Assembly: GCA_030037995.1 (NCBI GenBank)
Contig: JASHPQ010000262.1
Coordinates: 1-32,439 of the forward strand
DNA: 32,439 nucleotides
Origin: Nitrososphaerales archaeon
GTDB taxonomy: Archaea > Thermoproteota > Nitrososphaeria > Nitrososphaerales > CADDZS01
Reading direction: 5' to 3'
This document shows positions 1-6,771 of the stretch, piece after piece (position 1 is the stretch's first letter; each line of letters opens with the position of its first letter). The notes below the pieces were generated by a model, which was given only the letters and a program-made list of their open reading frames with translations, was not told the origin of the DNA and searched no databases. The translations under genes and the position numbers were made by a program.

Positions 1-430
1 TCTCCTCATGCTTTTCTTTACCGCTCACCGGAGCGTTCTTGGATTTCCCGGCAACCTCGATGGACTCGCCGATCTGGGATTCCACCCGATAGACCGGGTT
101 CAGCGCGATCAGTGACTCTTGGAACACCATGTTCATACCGGTGCCGCGCACCCGCCAGAGCTCGGCCTCGTCAATTTTCATGATGTCCTTTCCGTCAAAA
201 ATGATCGAACCACTCGTCACCTCGGCAGGCGGAGTATCCAGCAAACGAAGGACCGCGAGCCCCAGGGTGGTCTTCCCGGAGCCACTCTCCCCCACGACGC
301 CCACGATTTCGCCACGGTTCACGCGAAGCGATACGTCGTTCAAGACGTGCACCCTCCCGTCGACCGACACAAAATCGACGCTGAGATCCTCCACGTTCAA
401 TAATTCAGAGAAATTTTCAGAAGAAGACAA
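1..430 (-). CDS. Dipeptide/oligopeptide ABC transporter ATP-binding protein (DppD/OppD-like), partial
   Basis: This is the N-terminal ~143 residues of a cytoplasmic ATPase that powers peptide or other solute uptake; the C-terminus lies beyond the left edge. Reading the minus strand gives a Walker A motif GESGSGKTT at residues ~47-55 and a Q-loop MVFQESLIALNPV from ~101. The ESLIALNP stretch after the Q-loop is typical of the Dpp/Opp subfamily, which has a longer insert there. The ABC signature and Walker B would lie outside the window. The chosen start is TTG at 430; TTG at 400 is an alternative. A GGAGAG lies 12 bases before the first TTG. It follows the oxidoreductase gene after only 28 bases on the same strand, so the two are probably cotranscribed. 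The substrate cannot be told from this fragment. Confidence 0.9.
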   Translation of the reverse strand, partial: MSSSENFSELLNVEDLSVDFVSVDGRVHVLNDVSLRVNRGEIVGVVGESGSGKTTLGLAVLRLLDTPPAEVTSGSIIFDGKDIMKIDEAELWRVRGTGMNMVFQESLIALNPVYRVESQIGESIEVAGKSKNAPVSGKEKHEE

Positions 431-458
431 GCAGAATTAATTCTCTCCAGCGATTTTT

Positions 459-1640
459 TCAGTTGTTCAGCAGTCTCTTCCCGATCCGGATTTTTCGCTT
501 TCCCAGTTCCCTGAAGAACTCGCCAGGATCAAAAACCCGCTCCGCGGGGAGCACTCCTTTCGGCAGTTTCTCGAAGTTTGAGGCTATCATTTGCGCCGCT
601 ATGGATCCGGGAATCCCGACGTTGTACTGATTACAGCTAACTCTCCAGGGCTTGTACGAAGGAAAGTGTGCGTCCACGATGACGGTTCTGCGTTTGCCGT
701 TTTTGAAGCCTCTAGCAATCACTCGTGTAATCTCATAGTCATTTGGCAGAACGTCCTCTTGAATCTTTACCATGTTTTTCAACTCAAGCAGTTTCAAGAG
801 AAACGCGCGCGGTGCGATTTCCACACCGTTCACCGGAATTTTTTCGGCAGAGGTCAAGCCGAGATCCGCCAAGAATTTTATCTTCCAGAAATCCGCACCA
901 CCCTCCTTCCAGACCAGATTTTTCAATCCATAGCTCTCGAAGGACTGTGGCAGAGTGGCGAGCTCCGAGTGAAGTGATACGTAAACGTCGATCTCCCCCA
1001 CCGGCTTTGGAAATCTGACTTTCTGCGGCTCGCTGAAGGGACGTTTCGTTACGTACTTCCCATTCTCGTAGGCGATTGCGTCCAGCGACGATTCGTCAAA
1101 GAAAGTCTGCGGTGACCAAGTGAAATACATCGGCGATCCGGTCCTCGTAAGATCCCTCCAGCCGTCCAAAATCTCCACTGACTGGGCCTTGTCGAGGCTC
1201 GTCAGCGCATATTTCACCATTAAATTGGTAATTCCGGGCTGGGCTCCCATGCCCGCGATCGCAAGCAGGTTAGCTTCCTTGAATTTGTGATCAAATTGGT
1301 TGATCTGTTGAAGCGTCGTGTGATACAAACCGCCAAAATCCAAGTAGCTCAGACCGGAGGCAAGGGCGATCGCCATGACATCCAAGTTGAAGTAGTACTG
1401 CACGGCGTTGATTACAACGTCACATCCGCGGAAGACTGAGGAACTTTCGTCATGGTTTCGCACGTCGACTTTCCTGAATTCCACTTTGTCAGCATCCTGA
1501 GAAAGCTTTGCTCTTAATTTGTCCATTCCAGTAGCTTCGTAATCTGCGACGATCACTCGCTCCACATTTTTGCTGCGAAGGAGATCTCTGACTGCGCACT
1601 GACCGGTCTGCCCCGCGCCTCCCGCAACCACTATTTTCAA
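459..1640 (-). CDS. Saccharopine dehydrogenase-like NAD(P)-dependent oxidoreductase
   Basis: A 393-residue cytoplasmic oxidoreductase of the saccharopine dehydrogenase / lysine 6-dehydrogenase family. The N-terminus begins with a Rossmann fold, MKIVVAGGAGQTG (GxGxxG-like, residues 7-13), with a second strand ending VIVADYEA. The Asp there suggests NAD(H) preference. The stretch DVVINAVQYYFNLDVM around residues 74-89 and the later GMGAQPGITNLM match the conserved core of the family. Length agrees with the short form (~370-400 residues). The start is TTG at 1640, giving a protein that opens directly on the Rossmann strand. Whether it acts on saccharopine, lysine or another amino-acid-derived imine cannot be decided. 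The downstream peptide-transporter ATPase suggests a role in using imported amino acids or peptides, but this is inference. Confidence 0.85.
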   Translation of the reverse strand: MKIVVAGGAGQTGQCAVRDLLRSKNVERVIVADYEATGMDKLRAKLSQDADKVEFRKVDVRNHDESSSVFRGCDVVINAVQYYFNLDVMAIALASGLSYLDFGGLYHTTLQQINQFDHKFKEANLLAIAGMGAQPGITNLMVKYALTSLDKAQSVEILDGWRDLTRTGSPMYFTWSPQTFFDESSLDAIAYENGKYVTKRPFSEPQKVRFPKPVGEIDVYVSLHSELATLPQSFESYGLKNLVWKEGGADFWKIKFLADLGLTSAEKIPVNGVEIAPRAFLLKLLELKNMVKIQEDVLPNDYEITRVIARGFKNGKRRTVIVDAHFPSYKPWRVSCNQYNVGIPGSIAAQMIASNFEKLPKGVLPAERVFDPGEFFRELGKRKIRIGKRLLNN

Positions 1641-1775
1641 TGCGTTGTTTCAGACAATTTCGTTCCCTCCCAAAGCTAGCACATTTTATCTTATCTATTG
1701 TATCCAAAAAGGCCAAATCTGGAAGAGAGTTGTATCTAAGGAAAAACATATTCGCGGTACGGCATTCCAACTGAT

Positions 1776-1785
1776 GTAAAATAAA
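1776..1785 (+). promoter_or_regulatory. TATA-like promoter element before the ribbon-helix-helix remnant
   Basis: The A/T-only run GTAAAATAAA is centred about 30 bases before ATG 1811. This is the spacing expected for an archaeal leaderless transcript. It supports 1811 as the original start of the broken gene. Confidence 0.35.
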
Positions 1786-1810
1786 TGTGTGAAAAGTCGT
1801 ATCATCTATC

Positions 1811-1949
1811 ATGGCTCGCGTCGCAAAAAGTCCAGACGACATCCATGAAGCGCTATCTTGAGATAAAATGGAGCGAAATAGTTAGGCAAACTATTGCGTC
1901 ATATCTGGAATCCGTGAGAGACACGTCTTCCTCTAGAGAAATCAGGTAA
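1811..1949 (+). pseudogene. Frameshifted ribbon-helix-helix (VapB/CopG-type) antitoxin remnant
   Basis: Frame 1 from ATG 1811 reads MARVAKSPDDIHEALS and then stops. A second frame from 1845 reads MKRYLEIKWSEIVRQTIASY and continues LES to a TAA at 1947-1949. Joined around 1841-1847, the two halves give the usual archaeal VapB layout: a short beta strand, PDDIH, then KRYxEIxWSEIVRxxI and YLE of the ribbon-helix-helix. The WSE-(I/V)-(I/V)-R core is characteristic. A short deletion between ATGAAG-like repeats would explain the frame change. An alternative uninterrupted frame-2 reading from ATG 1785 gives 54 residues but lacks the family's N-terminal strand. No VapC/PIN toxin gene follows, so this is an orphan or decayed antitoxin. 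A sequencing error is also possible. Confidence 0.5.
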
Positions 1950-2187
1950 GTCAGAGTACACTCGAAAGATTGCAAGCATGGAGCCCAAAAAACAAAGACT
2001 CAATTCAGAAAATCGGCAATCGAAGAATAGAAGCGCCCAAGATTCTCGGGCCCAAAACCTGATCGTAAGTTACTGAGCCTGTTCATCGCTCTTCGATGAC
2101 CCATGCGGGTCACTATTGGCTTTCTAATGTTCGCCTGCCAACATTTTTTCCTGAAAATTCTTTTCGATATATTGTCTAAATGCGGAA
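1950..2187. other. Gene-poor interval
   Basis: I see no convincing gene here. A short open frame at 1979-2080 (33 residues) and a minus-strand frame at 2000-2242 have composition unlike the neighbours and no recognisable motif. A small perfect inverted repeat TGACCC-ATGC-GGGTCA lies at 2097-2112. It could form a 6-bp hairpin of unknown role. Confidence 0.4.
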
Positions 2188-2196
2188 CCCTTAAAC
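2188..2196 (+). promoter_or_regulatory. TATA-like element upstream of the 2228 gene
   Basis: CCCTTAAAC lies ~35 bases before the TTG/GTG start pair at 2228/2231, consistent with a leaderless or near-leaderless transcript. It overlaps a short imperfect dyad AAACATGTGTTT (2193-2204) that could be an operator. This is inference from position only. Confidence 0.35.
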
Positions 2197-2227
2197 ATGT
2201 GTTTAGCGAAATCTTTTCTTTACTGAA

Positions 2228-2590
2228 TTGGTGTCCCGGCAAAAAAGAACCCGCCTAAGACAGTCTGACAACGTAGCTCAGATTCAGTTTCATCCTTCTG
2301 AACACATTTCGCGCGTTCCCAGAATAGCTTTTGGAATCGTTCCATTAACGACTCCTTATTCTGATTCCGATCCGGATCACAGAGTACTAAACGCGGTCGC
2401 TAGAGGCTTCGTGTTCGAGGGAATCAAGGAACCTGCCGGCGAGCTTGAAATGAGCAAAGTGGAGTATTCTAGGACGCTTCGATCTTTGCGTAATGATGGA
2501 CTCATCTTTGTAGGGCCTGACGGCAAGTACAGGCTAACTTTTGGAACTTCAAACTTTCCAAACTTAATAGCCCGAGAAGACCGCATTTAG
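2228..2590 (+). CDS. Hypothetical protein with a C-terminal winged-helix-like region
   Basis: A 120-residue basic protein I do not recognise as a named family. The first ~45 residues look unstructured and Arg/Gln-rich. Residues ~50-105 have the rhythm of a winged helix: a helix (HRVLNAVARGFVFEGI), a second region ending in a recognition-like helix (SKVEYSRTLRSLRNDGLI) and a small beta wing (FVGPDGKYRLTF). This suggests a DNA-binding protein. The start is TTG 2228 or the adjacent GTG 2231; the TATA-like element ~35 bases upstream supports this position. It stands alone, with more than 200 bases on either side. Its target is unknown. Confidence 0.55.
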   Translation: MVSRQKRTRLRQSDNVAQIQFHPSEHISRVPRIAFGIVPLTTPYSDSDPDHRVLNAVARGFVFEGIKEPAGELEMSKVEYSRTLRSLRNDGLIFVGPDGKYRLTFGTSNFPNLIAREDRI

Positions 2591-2771
2591 AGCAAATATC
2601 TCGCGCTTCTGCCATCCTTTCGCCCATTCTTTATTCTCCCTCTGTCTTTCTGACCCTGCGAAGCATTTGACTCTTTTTGCTCTCATCATGAAAATGTAAA
2701 CGGGTATTAGGTCAAAAGAAGAATTTTAGCGAAAAACGCACCAAAACGTATTAAAAATACTCTTTTTACCG

Positions 2772-2779
2772 TTTATATA
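2772..2779 (+). promoter_or_regulatory. TATA box of the AbrB-type gene
   Basis: TTTATATA is a strong archaeal TATA-like octamer in the AT-rich stretch before 2844. Transcription would start near 2803, leaving a ~40-base leader that ends with GGAGAG just before the GTG start. Confidence 0.5.
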
Positions 2780-2843
2780 CCAAAAGGAAGCATTTTATAG
2801 CAATTAGTAGCCTCCCATACTTAGTTGAACGATTGGAGAGAGC

Positions 2844-3080
2844 GTGATTAAGATCTTGCCTGGTACTGATAGCCCTGCATTGGATGAGGAAATGCCGTTT
2901 ATTGCCGAAGTCATAAAGGGTGGACGGCTTACAATACCCGAAGAGATAAGGAAGTTGATGCGGATCAACGAAGGAAATTATGTTTTGATTAAATTAAAGG
3001 TAGTTTCGCGGAAAAGACTGGGGCCCAAGAAGAGGAGCGCCAATAACGGTCACGGGAGCCCGAAGAACGGGAGCGTCTGA
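2844..3080 (+). CDS. AbrB/SpoVT-type swapped-hairpin DNA-binding protein
   Basis: A 78-residue transcription factor-like protein. Residues ~18-52 form an AbrB-type half-domain: FIAEVIKGGRLTIPEEIRKL followed by MRINEGNYVLIKL. The 'GRLTIPEEIRKLMRIxEGxxV' pattern is the family hallmark; two chains swap hairpins to make the DNA-binding dimer. The last ~25 residues are a basic, Gly/Ser/Asn-rich tail (RKRLGPKKRSANNGHGSPKN) that probably adds non-specific DNA contact. The start is GTG at 2844, preceded by GGAGAG. It lies 28 bases upstream of the aminotransferase gene on the same strand and may be cotranscribed with it or regulate it. Some AbrB proteins are antitoxins, but no toxin gene is adjacent. 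Confidence 0.8.
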   Translation: MIKILPGTDSPALDEEMPFIAEVIKGGRLTIPEEIRKLMRINEGNYVLIKLKVVSRKRLGPKKRSANNGHGSPKNGSV

Positions 3081-3108
3081 GATTAAAAGTTGGATGTGAG
3101 TACATCAA

Positions 3109-4542
3109 TTGTCGACAAATTCGTCACCTCCCGCGCCGGTACGTCCGGCGACAAAGCAGCAAGAGCCGCCGGCTGCTACTCTGCCTTCTAACCAGACAAC
3201 TGCGGCTTTAGAGAAAGTTCGGAAAACGACGAAATCCGCCGCGCTCTACGACGAGGCTAGAACACTGATCCCCGGCGGAGCGAGCTCAATTATCAGATGG
3301 GCCTCGTACGAGCCGTATCCGATATACATGGAAAGCGGAAACGGCCCCAGACTTACCGACGTTGATGGAAACGCGTACCTGGACTATCTCCTAGGTTACG
3401 GCGCCCTGATAAACGGGCATGCGCATCCGAAAATGGTGCAGGCGATCAGTAACCAAGCAACAAAAGGGGTGCTGTTCGGGACTCCTGTGGAGCTCGAGAT
3501 AGAGCTCGCTCGGAAATTCAAGCAGATGGTGCCCAGCGCAGATATGGTGATCTTCGGGACGAATGGAACGGACGCCACCATGAACGCGATCAGGATCGCC
3601 CGTGCCGCGACCGGCAAAGACATGGTGCTAAAGTTCGAGGGCCACTACCACGGGCAGCACGACTACGCGATGATCAGCGTGGAGGCTCCACCCTCGGTAG
3701 CGGGGTTGGAGGAGTATCCGCGCCCCCTGCCGTACTCGGCGGGCATTCCTTCGCTCGTTTTGGATACCGTGATAGTCTCGCCATGGAATAACCTCAGGGC
3801 GTTCGAGCGGATCATGAAGCGACACCGAAACGAGGTGGCCGCGATCATCATGGAGCCGATTATGGCAAACTCGAGCGTCATCCCGCCCTCGCCGGATTAT
3901 CTAAAGTCTGTCAAAGAGATTGCGGCTCAGAACGACGCCCTTTTGATTTTCGACGAGGTAGTCACAGGATTTCGCGTGGCCCCTGGTGGTGCGCAGGAGC
4001 TTTACGGGGTGACGGCGGACCTCTCGACATGGGGAAAAGCGATGGGAGGCGGTGTTCCGATATCTGCAGTATCGGGCAAGAAGGAGTACATGGATCTCAT
4101 CGGCCCAGGCAAGGTTTCCTACGGAGGAACCTATTTTGCAAACTCGCTCACTCTCGCCGGCGCGCTCGCAAATCTGGAAGTACTTTCGGAGCAGGACAAC
4201 TACCACTTCAAGGTGTTCAAGGAGCTCACGAACAAGCTTACGGCAGAGGTCTCGAGAATCGGGGATCGAGCCGGTCAGGACATCTGCGTGCAGGCAGCGC
4301 CCGGAATGTTTTCTCTGGCGTTCACCAAGCTGAAGAAGATCATCAACTACAGGGAGAGTTTGCTGATTGACTGGAACAAGTACCGGATGCTGACGCAACT
4401 CCTCATGAACAAGGGGATCTTCGTACACCCCGACAACTACGAACGGCTGACGATCTCAACCGCGCACACGGAAGCCGACATCGAAAGGACGCTCTTGATC
4501 TTCGAGGAAGCGTTCAGAGATCTGCGCGACAGATACAATTGA
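3109..4542 (+). CDS. Glutamate-1-semialdehyde 2,1-aminomutase-like class-III PLP aminotransferase
   Basis: A 477-residue PLP enzyme of aminotransferase class III. The N-terminal ~35 residues are Pro/Thr/Gln-rich and probably disordered. The fold starts at SAALYDEARTLIPGGASS, which matches the opening of GSA aminomutases. The cofactor region FDEVVTGFRV (~residues 282-291) and the PLP lysine K310 in STWGKAMGGG are clear. KFEGHYHGQHDY is also typical of HemL. The usual HemL phosphate-binding SGTEA reads NGTDA here, so it may be a paralogue with another amino substrate rather than the mutase making 5-aminolevulinate. It is far from the hem operon. The start TTG 3109 is the first in-frame start after a TGA at 3097. 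The gene ends in a T-rich stretch facing a convergent gene. Confidence 0.8.
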   Translation: MSTNSSPPAPVRPATKQQEPPAATLPSNQTTAALEKVRKTTKSAALYDEARTLIPGGASSIIRWASYEPYPIYMESGNGPRLTDVDGNAYLDYLLGYGALINGHAHPKMVQAISNQATKGVLFGTPVELEIELARKFKQMVPSADMVIFGTNGTDATMNAIRIARAATGKDMVLKFEGHYHGQHDYAMISVEAPPSVAGLEEYPRPLPYSAGIPSLVLDTVIVSPWNNLRAFERIMKRHRNEVAAIIMEPIMANSSVIPPSPDYLKSVKEIAAQNDALLIFDEVVTGFRVAPGGAQELYGVTADLSTWGKAMGGGVPISAVSGKKEYMDLIGPGKVSYGGTYFANSLTLAGALANLEVLSEQDNYHFKVFKELTNKLTAEVSRIGDRAGQDICVQAAPGMFSLAFTKLKKIINYRESLLIDWNKYRMLTQLLMNKGIFVHPDNYERLTISTAHTEADIERTLLIFEEAFRDLRDRYN

Positions 4543-4545
4543 TTC

Positions 4546-4553
4546 TCTTTTTC
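4546..4553 (+). terminator. T-rich terminator after the aminotransferase gene
   Basis: A short T tract (T5 within TCTTTTTC) follows the stop by a few bases, where two genes converge. Archaeal termination commonly uses such oligo-T runs. Confidence 0.35.
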
Positions 4554-4563
4554 AAGGTCTACG

Positions 4564-4570
4564 AAAAAAA
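4564..4570 (-). terminator. Oligo-T terminator of the minus-strand paralogue pair
   Basis: Seven A residues on the plus strand read as T7 on the minus strand, about 30 bases past the end of the 4600 gene. It serves the opposite direction from the T tract at 4546, as expected between convergent genes. Confidence 0.4.
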
Positions 4571-4599
4571 GAAAACATTATCGTGTAGGCGGAGATTCT

Positions 4600-4929
4600 T
4601 TATGGGCCAAACTGCCCGCGGCAGCTTTCGATAAAGCCACCGAGATTCTCATGATCTATCCTGACGGTATCCAGCGGTCTCGCAGCTCGCTCCGAGATCA
4701 TAACCTCAAGGTTTCGCATGATCCTTCGTTCAATCACTTTTTCGGTTCCTCCCGTTAGCTTCCCCAATTTTTCGGCAAACCCATTGGGATCCGTGGCAAT
4801 CGTGGAGATCTGAATGCATGTTTTGATCGCCCCTGATACGGACTCCCCCATGCTTTCCACTAACGCCCTATCCACCGCCGAGAAAAGAAGGCTGTTGAAC
4901 TCGCTACCGACGCGGGAGTCTCTGGACAA
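4600..4929 (-). CDS. Small helical protein, tandem paralogue A of a three-copy domain
   Basis: A 109-residue, predicted all-helical soluble protein. It aligns end to end with the gene immediately upstream. The shared pattern is F-x2-(L/I)L-x2-A-x-D-x-AL, then G-x2-V-x2-AIK, then (V/I)E-x2-I-(M/I)RNL, and finally F(I/V)E(S/N)CR near the C-terminus. The same pattern forms the C-terminal half of the winged-helix regulator at 21727. It resembles the helical output domains described in thaumarchaeal proteins (NitrOD-type), but that is from memory and untested. I chose TTG 4929 because the homology begins just after it and its paralogue starts at the same place. The frame stays open to TTG 5034, 3 bases after the upstream stop, so a longer 144-residue form is possible. 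Function unknown. Confidence 0.65.
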   Translation of the reverse strand: MSRDSRVGSEFNSLLFSAVDRALVESMGESVSGAIKTCIQISTIATDPNGFAEKLGKLTGGTEKVIERRIMRNLEVMISERAARPLDTVRIDHENLGGFIESCRGQFGP

Positions 4930-5037
4930 TGCAGTATACAATAGCGACTTCTGATTTGAATAAAGAGGCTGCGTTTTCACAGTATGAACTAGAAATTCGT
5001 CTTTATCCACTAGATCGTGGGTTCTGGGAAACAATCC

Positions 5038-5340
5038 CTATTTCAAAGAGTACTCTGCTCGGCAATTTTCCACGAACGCCTTTAGATCGGGAGTTTTCTC
5101 CGAGGAAATGGCGAGCGCGCGGTCAACCTCGAGGGATTCTGCCAAGTTTCTAATTATCTTATCCTCCACGAGCTTAGATCCCGCGACGAACTTGTTAAGC
5201 TGCCAACGGAATTTATCAATGTCCTTTGAAACGAGGGATAAATCCATGTAAAATTTGATCGCCTTTGCTACGGGGCCCCCCACGGTGGTGTTCAAAGCGT
5301 CATCTGTCGCCCGTACTAGAATTTCGTCGAATTCCAACAA
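5038..5340 (-). CDS. Small helical protein, tandem paralogue B of a three-copy domain
   Basis: A 100-residue soluble helical protein, the upstream member of a tandem duplicated pair. It reads MLEFDEILVRATDDAL at the start, VAKAIKFYMDL in the middle, LVEDKIIRNLAESL after that and AFVENCRAEYSLK at the end. Each block has a counterpart in the 4600 gene. There is no membrane segment, signal peptide or metal-binding cluster. The start is TTG 5340 (a TTG TTG pair); a GGAGG lies ~15-20 bases upstream. The AT-rich run at 5401-5411 is a plausible TATA element. The two genes almost touch, so they form an operon and may heterodimerise. By analogy with the regulator copy, the domain may sense or dimerise, but no ligand is evident. 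Confidence 0.65.
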   Translation of the reverse strand: MLEFDEILVRATDDALNTTVGGPVAKAIKFYMDLSLVSKDIDKFRWQLNKFVAGSKLVEDKIIRNLAESLEVDRALAISSEKTPDLKAFVENCRAEYSLK

Positions 5341-5400
5341 GAAAGTTCACTGGGTTCCTCCGCTTTGGCAGAACTCACTCGATGTCATTTGCTAGTCGGA

Positions 5401-5411
5401 ACTATATTTTC
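5401..5411 (-). promoter_or_regulatory. TATA-like element for the 5340 paralogue operon
   Basis: On the minus strand this reads GAAAATATAGT, about 65 bases before the TTG start. It would give a leader of roughly 35-40 bases that contains a GGAGG. Confidence 0.35.
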
Positions 5412-5561
5412 GGGTGGAGCTTCGCAACGGGTGAATAAATCAAATATGGCTTTAAGATTCGAATCTACAAGACTCAATTTATGATAGTTTGTGGATTCGA
5501 TCACCCAATCCACAAAGGAATTTTGTTTCGAGTTAATGATACGGTTTGAAGATCGGTTTCA

Positions 5562-5789
5562 TTGGTTCCAAAGAAGACCCTGATCGTCGAACTGCTCTGT
5601 TTTGTCGGGATTATGCTGCTCCTGGACAGCGCCTTTAAGACACTGTTCGTATTAGGGGTCGGTACCGGATCTTCTAATTACTACTTCGGCCTCAGCGGTG
5701 CGTTCGCCCCATTTGAAAACGTGGAGGGCTTCGTCGGAACGATCTTCGCGATGAGTCCTCTGTTCGTGCTCGCATTTACTAGAGCTTAG
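5562..5789 (+). CDS. Small hypothetical membrane protein
   Basis: A 75-residue protein with two hydrophobic segments: residues ~8-32 (LIVELLCFVGIMLLLDSAF onward) and ~55-73 (GFVGTIFAMSPLFVLAF). A short loop with aromatic and Gly residues lies between them. I do not recognise a family. The start is TTG 5562 (or a later codon). It is convergent with the DUF488 gene, whose stop lies 37 bases further on. Codon use and hydrophobic pattern support a real gene, but the small size leaves doubt. Confidence 0.45.
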   Translation: MVPKKTLIVELLCFVGIMLLLDSAFKTLFVLGVGTGSSNYYFGLSGAFAPFENVEGFVGTIFAMSPLFVLAFTRA

Positions 5790-5826
5790 TAGTCGAGCGA
5801 AAGGACTAGTCTTTGGGCTTTTTGCT

Positions 5827-6189
5827 TCACCGTCTGATCAGGCTCTCGATCGCCGCTTTTAGTACGTATCTGTGACACTTTTGTCCTTCTCTTTCGTAGC
5901 AGAGAAGCGTCACGCCCCTCCCCTGCCCTAGGAGCTCGATGATCTCCTGGATCGCCTTTTTGGAATCTGCGGATGACCTCAGCTGGGCTCTGAATTGTTT
6001 TGAAAATTCTCTCCAGCCTATCGCTTTGCTTTTGTATCCCTTCAGGAGTGCTGCCTCGGGAGAAGCGCCTCGAAGCCAGTGATCAAAGTGAGTCCGTTTC
6101 ACGCCGCGTGGATAAAATCTGGTGACGAGCACCCGCACCCCATCCGATTTTTCTTTCTCGTCATAGATTGATTTGGTTTTGAGCGACAA
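5827..6189 (-). CDS. DUF488 family protein
   Basis: A 120-residue soluble protein of the DUF488 family. The family hallmarks are visible: an N-terminal strand KTKSIYD, then VRVLVTRFYPRGVKR, the DHWLRGASPEAALLKGY helix, WREFSKQFRAQL, and the C-terminal strand VTLLCYEREGQKCHRYVLK with paired Cys and His residues. That last motif (LCxER-x3-CHR) is strongly conserved and may bind nucleic acid or metal, but no activity is established. Length matches the family (~115-125). The start is TTG 6189. The gene is divergent from the small zinc protein at 6345, with a 155-base shared upstream region. Confidence 0.85.
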   Translation of the reverse strand: MSLKTKSIYDEKEKSDGVRVLVTRFYPRGVKRTHFDHWLRGASPEAALLKGYKSKAIGWREFSKQFRAQLRSSADSKKAIQEIIELLGQGRGVTLLCYEREGQKCHRYVLKAAIESLIRR

Positions 6190-6344
6190 ATCGGATCGAA
6201 AGCACTTGATTTCGCCTAATATTCTCTCCGCCGATGCAAGTGGTAAATATCAGATAAGATCATATTGCAGAGGTACAGGTGGTAGGAGTGATTTCCGAAA
6301 TCGTTGCTCCCTCGAGCTGTAATTTTTGAAGGGAAAAACCCAGA

Positions 6345-6545
6345 ATGACCGGAAAATGGGAGAGCGGCGTCTGCGATATATGCAGACTGACGCTAAATGA
6401 TTCGACCCTTAAAGAGGTAAAGTACTGCGCGGTATGCTCTGCATGGATCTGCAGGGATTGTGAATTCAGCTCGAGACGTTTGGTCGCGTTTGCCAAATCC
6501 AAGGGACTCACGCTCGAACAGTTCAAGCGGATGCAGAACTCATAG
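6345..6545 (+). CDS. Small zinc-binding cysteine-rich protein
   Basis: A 66-residue protein with three CxxC pairs: C10-x2-C13, C28-x2-C31 and C36-x2-C39, all within VCDIC, YCAVCSAWICRDCE. The six Cys could bind one or two zinc ions in a B-box/RING-like or zinc-ribbon arrangement. The C-terminal ~25 residues (FAKSKGLTLEQFKRMQNS) form an amphipathic helix. ATG 6345 is the natural start. Similar small treble-clef proteins act in protein or nucleic-acid binding, but no function can be assigned. It stands alone between the divergent DUF488 gene and nurA. Confidence 0.65.
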   Translation: MTGKWESGVCDICRLTLNDSTLKEVKYCAVCSAWICRDCEFSSRRLVAFAKSKGLTLEQFKRMQNS

Positions 6546-6771
6546 ACCCGCGAGATTTTTCTACGAACAGACTAAACAACGAAATGTTCCGGCAGATCCT
6601 TTGCGATTCAGAGTATGAGGGTTGGGTTCTAAAATACCCGAAACGAGTAATGCCAACTCTCCGATCAAACCTTCAATAAAATGATGTCATGTATTGTTTA
6701 AAAGTACCGTAAAGCAAGCCGTTGGTTACTCGTTTTTTAGAGTTCATGAAAATTCTCGGAGTGAAAACTGA

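Noticed and set aside
2097-2112. Short inverted repeat as a possible small RNA or tRNA piece
   Set aside because: Only 6 bp of stem and no tRNA-like T-loop or acceptor stem; too little to call an RNA gene.
2000-2242. Minus-strand open frame of 80 residues
   Set aside because: No motif, no promoter, and it covers the promoter region of the 2228 gene.
3901-4428. Minus-strand frame of 175 residues inside the aminotransferase
   Set aside because: Antisense shadow of a clear class-III aminotransferase; composition is the reverse-complement artefact of a GC-rich gene.
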